In this document: positions 7,562 through 15,030 of the stretch, one piece after another | How the letters are laid out: every line of letters starts with the position of its first letter | Numbering within the stretch: the stretch's first letter is position 1 | Source of the DNA: JAVBJV01 sp031546815 | Lineage (GTDB): Bacteria; Pseudomonadota; Alphaproteobacteria; Acetobacterales; Acetobacteraceae | DNA length: 39,788 bases | Direction: 5' to 3' | Assembly (NCBI GenBank): GCA_031546815.1 | Contig: JAVBJV010000060.1 | Span: forward strand, 1-39,788 | Translations under genes and position numbers: made by a program | The notes under the pieces: model-generated | Told to the model about the DNA's origin: nothing | The model's database searches: none | The model's input: only the letters and a program-made list of their open reading frames with translations

Positions 7562-8952
7562 TATTGCTCCTTGAAGGCACGGGAAAAGCTGTCGATCAGC
7601 GGCTGCAGCAGATACTGCATGAATGTCCGGTGGCCGGCGTTGATATGAACCTCGACCGGCATGCCCGAGACCAGATGCAGACCGGCGGGCAGGCGCGCAA
7701 GTTCCTGTTCCGACAGGCGGACCTGAACCCGATAGTACGATTGCCGGGTACGATCATCGATCGTGATGTCGGGGGCAACGAAGATAACCTCGCCCAGAAT
7801 TTCGGACACTAAGCGCTGCTTGAAGGCGGGCAGCCGGGCTTCGGCGTTCTGCCCCAGATGCACGATGTCGATGTCGTGCGGCTGCACGTTCACTTCGGCA
7901 ATCAGCCGGTCACGCGCGGGCGTTAGGTCGAACACCGTGTCGCCCGGGCGCAGGACGGCGCCCACGGTGAAGAACTTGGCGTTCAGAATGGTGCCATCTT
8001 CCGGCGCGACGATCTCGCGGCGATGCGAGATATCGGTCACAGCACGCAGACGTTCTTCGGTCTCGATCAGCTTTGCGCGCACATCGCGGATTTCCAGCGA
8101 GGATTCCTGAATGCGTTGAAAGCCAAGCTGCTGCACCTGCCCACGGGCTTCCGCGGCCTGTGCTTCGGCGCGGGCGTTCTGCGCTTCGGCATCACTCCGA
8201 TTACCAACCAGCGACGCTTCCGTCCGCTGCAGTGCCAGCAGGCGAGGGCGACGTTCAAGTCCGAGGCGGAGCAGTTCGTTCACGCTCTGCATTTCGTCGC
8301 GGATCAGGGCGACCTGGCGCGTCAGGGATTCGATCTGCGCCTGACCGGAGTGGATCTGGTGCTGCGCCTGATCGATGCGGGTTTGCAGGATGGCACTCTG
8401 GCTGCGCAGGTTGGTCAGGCGGGATTCGAACAGAACCTTCTGCCCCTGAACGGCGTCGGCCGCACGCGGGTCTGTGTTCGCGGCAGTCAGAAGCTCCTGC
8501 GGGAAGGTGATGCTGTCCTGCCCACGGATCTCGGCACTCAGCCGCGCATCCTGTGCCAGCAACGACCAGCGTGCAGCGCGCGCGCTTTCCGTTGTGCTGC
8601 CGGACTGCGTATCGTCGAGGCGCATCAGCACTTGGCCAGCAGTCACGCGGTCCCCATCGCGCACCAGAATTTCGCGCACGATGCCGCCTTCAAGATGCTG
8701 GATGCTGCGCCGCGAACCTTCGGCCTTGATGACGCCCGGCGCGATGGCTGCTTCCGCCAGTGGTGCAAGCGTTGCCCAGGCAAGGAAGCCGCCGAAAAAG
8801 ACAACCAGTGCCCCAGTGCCGATCCACATGGCTGTGCGGGTTGGCGGTTTTCTGGTTGGCGCATGTACGCCTGCACCAGCGAAGGGAGAGAAGGCGGATA
8901 CCGGAGCAAGTGCACCTGCACTTTCTGACCGCAGAACAAGATTTCCGCTCAT
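7561..8952 (-). CDS. HlyD family type I secretion periplasmic adaptor (PrsE/PrtE-like)
   Basis: A 463-residue membrane-fusion protein that would bridge the inner-membrane ABC exporter to a TolC-like outer-membrane channel. A cytoplasmic N-terminus precedes a single TM helix (about 43-62). A lipoyl/barrel half follows (EGGIVREILVRDGDRVTAGQ, about 88-107), then a long alpha-helical hairpin (about 125-320, heptad-rich with many Gln/Glu/Arg) and the second lipoyl/barrel half (IVAPEDGTILNAKF, GAVLRPGDTVFDLTP). The C-terminal LVSGMPVEVHINAGHRTF is a family hallmark. The ATG overlaps the ABC gene stop by 4 nt (ATGA). No TolC-like gene and no RTX-type substrate are in the window, so the partner and cargo must be elsewhere. 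Confidence 0.92.
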   Translation of the reverse strand: MSGNLVLRSESAGALAPVSAFSPFAGAGVHAPTRKPPTRTAMWIGTGALVVFFGGFLAWATLAPLAEAAIAPGVIKAEGSRRSIQHLEGGIVREILVRDGDRVTAGQVLMRLDDTQSGSTTESARAARWSLLAQDARLSAEIRGQDSITFPQELLTAANTDPRAADAVQGQKVLFESRLTNLRSQSAILQTRIDQAQHQIHSGQAQIESLTRQVALIRDEMQSVNELLRLGLERRPRLLALQRTEASLVGNRSDAEAQNARAEAQAAEARGQVQQLGFQRIQESSLEIRDVRAKLIETEERLRAVTDISHRREIVAPEDGTILNAKFFTVGAVLRPGDTVFDLTPARDRLIAEVNVQPHDIDIVHLGQNAEARLPAFKQRLVSEILGEVIFVAPDITIDDRTRQSYYRVQVRLSEQELARLPAGLHLVSGMPVEVHINAGHRTFMQYLLQPLIDSFSRAFKEQ

Positions 8953-10715
8953 GACGATGCCTTTCTGTCGGCGGATATACGTTGCACATCAGATGCATTC
9001 GACAGGCTGCTGTGAACCGGCTGCATGAACCGCTTCATGACTTCTGCACGCGGGCCGAAGGTTTCGATCATGCCGTCTCGCAGCAGCAGAACCTTGTCGA
9101 CGCCCTGAAGCAGATTCGGCCGGTGGGACACGACGATGACCGTCGCCTTGCGGGCTTTCAGGCTCTGCATGGTCTGCACCAGAACGGACTCTGCATCACC
9201 GTCGAGGTTGCTGTTGGGTTCGTCCAGGATCAGAAGCTTCGGGTTCCCGAACAGCGCACGGGCAAGGCCGATCATCTGCCGCTGTCCGCCGGACAGATAC
9301 GCGCCAGCGTCGCCGATCTCGGTCTCGTAGCCTTTGGGCAGGCGGAGGATCATCTCGTGGCAGCCGGCCAGTTTTGCGGCGGCGTAGACCTGTTCCGGAT
9401 CTGCTTTCTGCAGCCGGGCGATGTTGTCGAAGACGGTGCCGTCGAACAGTTCGACGTCTTGCGGCAGGTACCCGATATGGCGGCCGAAATCTTCACGCTG
9501 CCAGTGAAACACGTTGGCCCCATCCAGCCGGACGGCGCCCGCCATGGGTTCGTATGTGCCGCACAGCAGGCGGATCAGTGTTGTCTTGCCAGCCGCCGAA
9601 GGGCCGATGATGGCAAGGCTTTCGCCCGCATCTAGATTGAAGGTGACGCCTTTGATGAGGGGGGTGTTCTGGTTGGGAAAACCAAAAGCCACCCGTTCGA
9701 CGGACAGGACTCCGGTCGGTTCCGGCAGGGGAATTCCATCGGGCCGCAGCCGGGGCGCGGCGAGGAAAGCTTTCACCCGCTGATAGGCAGACCGTGCACC
9801 GACCAGATTTTTCCAGCCGCTGATCATCTGTTCGACCGGAGCAAGCGCGCGCCCCATGATGATCGACCCGGCGATCATCGAACCGGAGGTCATTTCATTC
9901 TGCAGCACCAGAAGCGCACCAACCCCAAGGATGGCTACCTGCACCGTGAAGCGCGAGAATTTTGTAATGGCAAGGATAATCCCCGCCCGATCGGCGGCCG
10001 ACTGCTGGTCCGGCCCGGTGCTGAGGAATGCCTGCTGCCAGCGCTGCAGTGCTGCCGGCATCATGCCCATGCTGTCGATCACTTCGGCGTTGCGCGAGAT
10101 GCTTTCGCTGCTGCGCTGAGCCACAAGTGCAGCGGCACTGTTCTTGCGCAGAAGTTTGGATGTCGAAGCTTCGTTGATCAGCGTCAGGCAGAAAAGGGTC
10201 ACGGCACCGGCCACGGCCACCCATCCAAGCGCCGGATGCAGAAGGAATATGAAGGCAAGATAGATCGGTACCCATGGCACGTCGTAGAGCGCCAGCATGG
10301 CAGGGCTGCCCATGAAGCCGCGGCATGTGGCCAGATCGCGCAGCGCTTCCATCCGATAGGGACGGCCGCGGAGCTGGCTTTCGATGGCGCGGACAAAACC
10401 TTCGGGGGCGATGCTGTGTTCAATCCACACGGCGGCGCGTTGCATGATCTGCCCGCGCATGGCTTCGAGAAGCGCCATAAGGCCCAGTGCCGCCAGCGTG
10501 ATGACGGTTAGATACAGCAGCGTGTCCGTATTTCTGGTAGCCAGAACGCGGTCGTAGACCTGCATCATGTAGATGCTGGTGGTCAGCTGCAAAAGGTTGA
10601 TGACAAGACTGAAGGCCCCGACCGTCATGAACTGGCTGCGGCAGATACGGATTGCCCGCCCAAGCGATGTATTCGCCTGCAGGGAAGGCACCATGCCTGG
10701 AAAAGAAACGTTCAT
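8949..10715 (-). CDS. type I secretion system permease/ATPase (PrtD/PrsD family)
   Basis: A 588-residue half-transporter with a fused membrane domain (about 30-310, TM segments near 33-55, 66-84, 143-160, 162-181, 246-271) and nucleotide-binding domain. Walker A GPSAAGKT (371-378), signature YLSGGQRQ (473-480), Walker B LLILDEP (494-500) and switch His531 are intact, so it should be active. There is no N-terminal C39 peptidase domain, which places it with exporters of substrates carrying uncleaved C-terminal signals. Related PrsD systems in rhizobia secrete EPS-processing glycanases; that is family knowledge, not shown here. AAGGTG about 6 nt before the ATG supports the start. It is the first gene of a four-gene coupled operon, driven from the 349-nt region upstream. 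Confidence 0.93.
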   Translation of the reverse strand: MNVSFPGMVPSLQANTSLGRAIRICRSQFMTVGAFSLVINLLQLTTSIYMMQVYDRVLATRNTDTLLYLTVITLAALGLMALLEAMRGQIMQRAAVWIEHSIAPEGFVRAIESQLRGRPYRMEALRDLATCRGFMGSPAMLALYDVPWVPIYLAFIFLLHPALGWVAVAGAVTLFCLTLINEASTSKLLRKNSAAALVAQRSSESISRNAEVIDSMGMMPAALQRWQQAFLSTGPDQQSAADRAGIILAITKFSRFTVQVAILGVGALLVLQNEMTSGSMIAGSIIMGRALAPVEQMISGWKNLVGARSAYQRVKAFLAAPRLRPDGIPLPEPTGVLSVERVAFGFPNQNTPLIKGVTFNLDAGESLAIIGPSAAGKTTLIRLLCGTYEPMAGAVRLDGANVFHWQREDFGRHIGYLPQDVELFDGTVFDNIARLQKADPEQVYAAAKLAGCHEMILRLPKGYETEIGDAGAYLSGGQRQMIGLARALFGNPKLLILDEPNSNLDGDAESVLVQTMQSLKARKATVIVVSHRPNLLQGVDKVLLLRDGMIETFGPRAEVMKRFMQPVHSSLSNASDVQRISADRKASS

Positions 10716-11064
10716 CTGTCACCTTTTGTGTGGACTGCATCACTGTTCTGTGTTGCACGAGAGTCATGCTGCTTAGCGGGGTGATGTTGGCAGGGAACTG
10801 GTTGATGAAAGGTAAGCAACTGCACGTTCAAATTTTTTGCAGTCAAAAAATCGGAATGTGGATGGGATGAGAGGAGCGCCACGTTCTGTTTCGTCCAGTG
10901 CAGAAATTGTCTTCTGCCAATTAAACGCTGGCGACGCAGAAGCGTTCCATTAGGCGAAAAATATGCCCGCATTTGTTCTTGTTTTGTAACGGTTAATATC
11001 ATGACTTGCATAGTCATGAGCTGCTGTAAGAATATGCAAGAAAATTGTAAGGCAGCAGAAATAA
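10716..11064. promoter_or_regulatory. divergent intergenic region with two perfect inverted repeats
   Basis: This 349-nt gene-free stretch separates the minus-strand type I secretion operon from the plus-strand beta-barrel/wecG operon and should hold both promoters. It contains ATTTTTTG-CAGT-CAAAAAAT (10832-10851, 8-bp stem) and TCATGAC-TTGCATA-GTCATGA (10999-11019, 7-bp stem, about 46 nt before the beta-barrel ATG). The second has the size and position of an operator over or next to a promoter. No unambiguous -35/-10 pair was found. Confidence 0.5.
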
Positions 11065-12339
11065 ATGCCAACCAAGAAGCGTAATAATACTTGCAAATTT
11101 CTACTCTGGGTGACTTTTGCGGCACCGATCTGTGGGCAGGCAAAAGACTTTATCGGCACCGACGATATTCACGACCGACGAGGGGAGACAGTTTCAACAC
11201 GGTTGCGACCCGACTACGACGCACAGGGAGTGACCGCTGGTGTCTGGACGATCCGCCCATCGCTCAACAGCGAAGTCGGTTATGACGACAACGTTCTCAG
11301 CAGCAATTCCAACAAGGAAGGCAGCGTCGTTCTGACCAACGAAGCCGCCGTGAATGCCGAGGGAAACTGGTCGGGTGCTCGGGTGAGTATCCGCTCGGGG
11401 ATTGCGGATTATCGCTACCTCGATGTGTCATCGCAAAGTTATACCAACTGGGGGATCGGCGCGACCGGCACGTACGAGCTTCAGGAAAGCTGGAGCGTCT
11501 TCGGTGGCGCGCGTCACGAAGCCAGGCACGAATTGCAGGACGATCCCGGAAATCCGGGCAGTTCAGAGCCTGTGGGCTATACGCTGGATAATGCCCATCT
11601 GGGGACGCGCTATCGGTTCAATCGGTTGTTGTTGCAGCCGGAGGTGTCGATCCGTTCCTATCGCTACGATGACGCTGTGTTCAATACGCGCGAGCTGTCG
11701 CAGGCGTATCGTGACAAGGATGTTTACATCGGCGCACTGACGGTCGGGTATGCGCTGGCGCCTGGGCGCAGCCTCAATCTGACGGGGCGTGTCTACAGGT
11801 CGAACTATATCAATACGCAGCCAATCGGGTTCATCCCGTTCGACAGCACGACGTACGAACTGATGACCGGGATCGACTATGACAGCGACGGGATCTGGAA
11901 CTATCGTTTTCTGCTCGGCGTTCGCTTGCGTCAGTATGACGACAGTCGCATGAAAACTGCCACTGGCGTGGCCGCGGACGGATACGTCAGCTACCGCCCA
12001 TCGGCGATGACGACGGTGACCGGGGTGTTGTTCTCGGTCATGGAAGATGGCTCGACCCCCGGGGATAGCGGTTATAACCGCACGACCGGAAGACTGGCTG
12101 TCGATCACGAGTATCTGCGCAATGTCATTCTGCATGCATCGGTCGGGGCGGATTACGTGAACTACCTTTCGCAGGATCGCACATGGACATCACTGAGCGG
12201 CACACTCGGGGGGGCGTATCTTCTGAACCGGAATGTCCGGCTTTTTGTCGGCTACTCGCATACGGAAAGATTCGCATCACGGGATGCGGACGAGTTCGAC
12301 CGCAATCAGATCTTCTTCCGTGTGAGGCTGGCATTATGA
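11065..12339 (+). CDS. outer-membrane beta-barrel protein (BBP2-like) of the EPS locus
   Basis: A 424-residue exported protein with a signal peptide (MPTKKR then hydrophobic 11-22, likely cleavage after GQA at 24-26). The mature part consists of alternating-residue amphipathic strands separated by short polar turns, rich in Tyr, Arg, Gly and Asp, and ends in strands such as LFVGYSHTERF and IFFRVRLAL. This fits the putative beta-barrel porin 2 family often encoded in EPS loci. Eight or more strand pairs can be drawn, so a medium barrel is likely. It may be the outer-membrane exit or scaffold for the polymer, complementing the short GumB-like lipoprotein; that is inference. Its stop overlaps the wecG-type ATG (ATGA), so the two are translationally coupled. 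Confidence 0.8.
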   Translation: MPTKKRNNTCKFLLWVTFAAPICGQAKDFIGTDDIHDRRGETVSTRLRPDYDAQGVTAGVWTIRPSLNSEVGYDDNVLSSNSNKEGSVVLTNEAAVNAEGNWSGARVSIRSGIADYRYLDVSSQSYTNWGIGATGTYELQESWSVFGGARHEARHELQDDPGNPGSSEPVGYTLDNAHLGTRYRFNRLLLQPEVSIRSYRYDDAVFNTRELSQAYRDKDVYIGALTVGYALAPGRSLNLTGRVYRSNYINTQPIGFIPFDSTTYELMTGIDYDSDGIWNYRFLLGVRLRQYDDSRMKTATGVAADGYVSYRPSAMTTVTGVLFSVMEDGSTPGDSGYNRTTGRLAVDHEYLRNVILHASVGADYVNYLSQDRTWTSLSGTLGGAYLLNRNVRLFVGYSHTERFASRDADEFDRNQIFFRVRLAL

Positions 12340-13106
12340 GCGAGGCGGGGCGTGTCCGTCTGCTTGGTCACGATTTCTGGGACATCAATCTGGCAGAAGC
12401 GGTTTCGGCCATTTGTCGTCGTTCATCCGACCTGCCGTTCGCGGTGGTTGTCACGCCGAATGCCGACCATGTCGTAAGGCTGTCGCGATATCCGGATCTG
12501 CGACCGCATTACGATGCGGCCTGGATGACGTTGCTGGACAGCCGCGTGATCTGCTTTCTGGGGCGGGCTTTCGGGTTGCGTGTGCCGCAGGTAGTGACCG
12601 GCGCCGATCTGACCAAAGAGGTTCTCGAGCAGGGCAGTTTACAGAACGATGCGGTGACCATCATCGGCATGGCGCCCGAGCATGTCTTGCAGCTGCAGCG
12701 TATGTATGCGTTGAAAACCGTGTTTCACCACAATCCTCCGATGGGTTTCGAGCACGATGAAATCGCATTCCGGGAAGCGGTTGATTTTGCCTGCGCTCAC
12801 CCGGCCCGGATTGTTTTTCTGGCCGTCGGAAGCCCGCGACAGGAGAAACTGGCAACAGCAATCCGCGAGGCCGGGGGGACCGGTATCGGCCTTTGCATAG
12901 GTGCTGCGTTGGAGTTCATGGCGGGCAGTCTGAAGCGTGCACCGCGCTGGATGCAGGGGGCTGGCATGGAGTGGCTGTACCGGCTGTGCAGCGAGCCGCA
13001 TCGCATGGTGCGACGCTACCTGCGCGACGATCCTGAAATCATCGCCTTGCTGATCCGCGAGAGGATCAGCGCGATCCGGGAAGGCGGGCGAGTATCTCGC
13101 GGCTGA
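12336..13106 (+). CDS. WecG/TagA/CpsF family glycosyltransferase (GumM-like)
   Basis: A 256-residue membrane-associated glycosyltransferase, expected to add a late sugar to the undecaprenyl-diphosphate-linked EPS repeat, as GumM does in xanthan assembly. Signatures are VVVTPNADHVV (37-47), DSRVICFLGR (68-77), VTGADLT (87-93), VGSPRQEK (164-171) and IGAALEFMAGSLKRAPRW (188-205). GMEWLYRLCSEPHRMVRRY (210-228) is the C-terminal appendage needed for membrane association in the family. I chose the ATG at 12336 because it overlaps the beta-barrel stop (ATGA) and gives the usual family length; upstream in-frame Met codons lie inside the beta-barrel gene. The 3' end overlaps the convergent glycosyltransferase by 41 nt. 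Confidence 0.92.
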   Translation: MSEAGRVRLLGHDFWDINLAEAVSAICRRSSDLPFAVVVTPNADHVVRLSRYPDLRPHYDAAWMTLLDSRVICFLGRAFGLRVPQVVTGADLTKEVLEQGSLQNDAVTIIGMAPEHVLQLQRMYALKTVFHHNPPMGFEHDEIAFREAVDFACAHPARIVFLAVGSPRQEKLATAIREAGGTGIGLCIGAALEFMAGSLKRAPRWMQGAGMEWLYRLCSEPHRMVRRYLRDDPEIIALLIRERISAIREGGRVSRG

Positions 13107-14058
13107 TGCGTGACCAGATCGTGCCGCGGTGCACGGTGTCGTTCCTGTAGATGTAGTCGAGGTTCTCGCTGGAAAGTGCCAGCGGAATTATATTCCGACC
13201 AAGCTTCATGGTTGCCGGAATGGCGCGGAGTGTCTGAAGGAAAATACCGTTCCGCAATCCCTTCACGATATAGGCCGCGGCGCGCGCGCTGCGTTCGGGG
13301 AGTGACTCGCCGATCTTCCGCCCGATGTACAACCGGTTGCGTACAAAATAGAACCAGCGCGCTCCGGACCATGCGACCCGCTGTTCGGGGGCGACCTTGT
13401 GGCGGATGGAAAGGTCGCCGTGATATGCGATACGCCAGCCGTGCGAAATTGCGCGCAGGCTGAAATCATATTCTTCCCAGCAGAAGAAAAGAACGGGGTC
13501 GTACCCGCCAACGGATTCCCACGCTGTGCGCAGAATTGCATGACCGGCGCCGACAAATGTCGTGGTTGGGAAAATTCTGTCGGATCTTGCCAGAAGCGCG
13601 ATCGGGTATCCCCAGGATGACAGGTCGTCCTGTCCGGTGGTGTACACGACAATCCGGAACCCGACAGCGGCCAGATCTGTCGTTTGGTCGAATATGCGCA
13701 GCGTGCGCAGAAGATGATCGGGCGTTGAGAATTCGGCATCATTATCGAGCGCGACAATGATGCGCCCATGCCCGAAAGCACTGGCAATATTGCGGCCCTT
13801 GGCGACGCCGTAATTCTGGTCTGCCTGCAGGATCGTGACGTGCGGATGTGCGGGGAAAGACTGAAGCAGCGCCTCGATATTTTCGGGCGAGGATCCCTGG
13901 TCCAGAACTGTTATGTGCAGGGAAACGCCGCTCTGCTGCAGGGCAGAGTGGATGGCCGCAATGGTGTCCGCAGTGCGGTTGAACGAGAGGATGATAACAT
14001 CGGTATCATACCCTCCTGCCGGGGCCTGTTTGGGGCCAGCCAGAAGTGTTGTGCTCAT
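13066..14058 (-). CDS. glycosyltransferase family 2 (rhamnosyltransferase-like)
   Basis: A 330-residue GT-A enzyme, expected to extend the EPS repeat at the inner face of the membrane. VIILSFNRTADTIAAIHSAL (21-40) opens the fold. QNYGVAKGRNIASAF (81-95) and VALDNDAEF (102-110) contain the donor/metal site DND (105-107), and FVGAGHAILR with FFCWEEYDFSLRA provides the acceptor-side acidic residues. The NYGVAKGRN segment is common in WbbL-type rhamnosyltransferases, though donor prediction from this is weak. The C-terminal part (about 225-330) is basic and amphipathic. The ATG overlaps the stop of the next upstream gene by 4 nt, making it the last gene of a four-gene minus-strand operon. Its final 41 nt overlap the convergent wecG-type gene, an unusually long 3' overlap. 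Confidence 0.88.
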   Translation of the reverse strand: MSTTLLAGPKQAPAGGYDTDVIILSFNRTADTIAAIHSALQQSGVSLHITVLDQGSSPENIEALLQSFPAHPHVTILQADQNYGVAKGRNIASAFGHGRIIVALDNDAEFSTPDHLLRTLRIFDQTTDLAAVGFRIVVYTTGQDDLSSWGYPIALLARSDRIFPTTTFVGAGHAILRTAWESVGGYDPVLFFCWEEYDFSLRAISHGWRIAYHGDLSIRHKVAPEQRVAWSGARWFYFVRNRLYIGRKIGESLPERSARAAAYIVKGLRNGIFLQTLRAIPATMKLGRNIIPLALSSENLDYIYRNDTVHRGTIWSRISREILARLPGSR

Positions 14059-15026
14059 CGGAAGGGCGGCCCCGCAAACCCGAGATACACAAGTCGCTTC
14101 ATTTCCTTACGCCCCCGGGAAACAGTGTCGAGTATGAAGCCGCAGGCGAACGACAGGAACGAGAGAAGCACAAGTCCGGTCGACAGGACTGCGGTTGGAA
14201 GGCGCGGAACCAGACCAGTCTGCAGATAGTCGAGAATGACCGGGATGGAGATCCCGAAGCCCAGCAAAAACAGGGTGACTCCCGCCAGACAGAAGAACTG
14301 CAGCGGCCGTTCCTCTTTCACCAGGGTTATGATGGTCCGCAGGATGCGCAGCCCATCGGTGTAGGTGCGCAGTTTCGAGGATGATCCGGTTGGGCGTTCA
14401 CGGTAATTCGTCTGCACCTCTCCGATCGGCATTTTCAGTTCAAGCGCATGGATGGTGAATTCGGTCTCGGTCTCGAACCCTGCGGCCAGCGCGGGGAAAG
14501 ACTTTACAAAGCGGCGCGAGAAAACACGGTATCCGGACAGCATGTCCGACACGCGATTGCCGAAGATCCAGGCGACGATTCCGGTCAGCAGCCAGTTGCC
14601 AAAGCGATGGCCACGGCGATAGGCATCGACCTCGGTCGTGATGCGCACGCCGTTGACCATATCGCACTGCTGCTGTTGCAGCATCTGCACCATCATCGGG
14701 GCGGAAGACGCGTCGTAGGTATCGTCTCCGTCGACGAGCAGATAGATGTCTGCGTCGATATCGGCAAACATCCGGCGCACGACGTTACCTTTGCCTTGCA
14801 ATCGCTCGGTCCGGACGATGGCGCCGGATTCCTGTGCAACGCGCACCGTGTCGTCGGTGGAGTTGTTGTCGTAGACGTACACTGTTGCCTCGGGCAGTGC
14901 GGCCCGGAATGCGCGCACGACATTGGCGACAGTTATCTGTTCATTATAACACGGAACAAGCACGGCAATGCGTTGCGGTGTTGCCTCTGTGTGGTTTTGG
15001 TACAGGCGGGGGGACATATGGTCCAT
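14055..15026 (-). CDS. polyprenyl-phosphate glycosyltransferase (GtrB/DPM1-like) with two C-terminal TM helices
   Basis: A 323-residue GT2 enzyme of the dolichol-phosphate-mannose synthase/GtrB type, expected to transfer a sugar from a nucleotide donor to undecaprenyl phosphate. IAVLVPCYNEQITVANVVRAF (20-40), VYDNNSTDDT (51-60) and the metal site LLVDGDDTYD (96-105) are complete. DMLSGYRVFSRRFVKSFP (161-178) and FETETEFTIHALELKMPIGE (184-203) are the diagnostic DPM-like motifs. TM helices at about 244-265 and 277-299 anchor it. With gtrA two genes upstream it forms a plausible pair: GtrB makes the Und-P-sugar and GtrA flips it for addition outside the cytoplasm. The ATG lies 4 nt after the initiating transferase stop. 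Confidence 0.9.
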   Translation of the reverse strand: MDHMSPRLYQNHTEATPQRIAVLVPCYNEQITVANVVRAFRAALPEATVYVYDNNSTDDTVRVAQESGAIVRTERLQGKGNVVRRMFADIDADIYLLVDGDDTYDASSAPMMVQMLQQQQCDMVNGVRITTEVDAYRRGHRFGNWLLTGIVAWIFGNRVSDMLSGYRVFSRRFVKSFPALAAGFETETEFTIHALELKMPIGEVQTNYRERPTGSSSKLRTYTDGLRILRTIITLVKEERPLQFFCLAGVTLFLLGFGISIPVILDYLQTGLVPRLPTAVLSTGLVLLSFLSFACGFILDTVSRGRKEMKRLVYLGFAGPPFR

Positions 15027-15030
15027 CAGG

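Noticed and set aside
8949..10715. Peptidase-containing bacteriocin exporter
   Set aside because: The N-terminus goes directly into the first membrane helix; no C39 peptidase Cys/His motifs are present.
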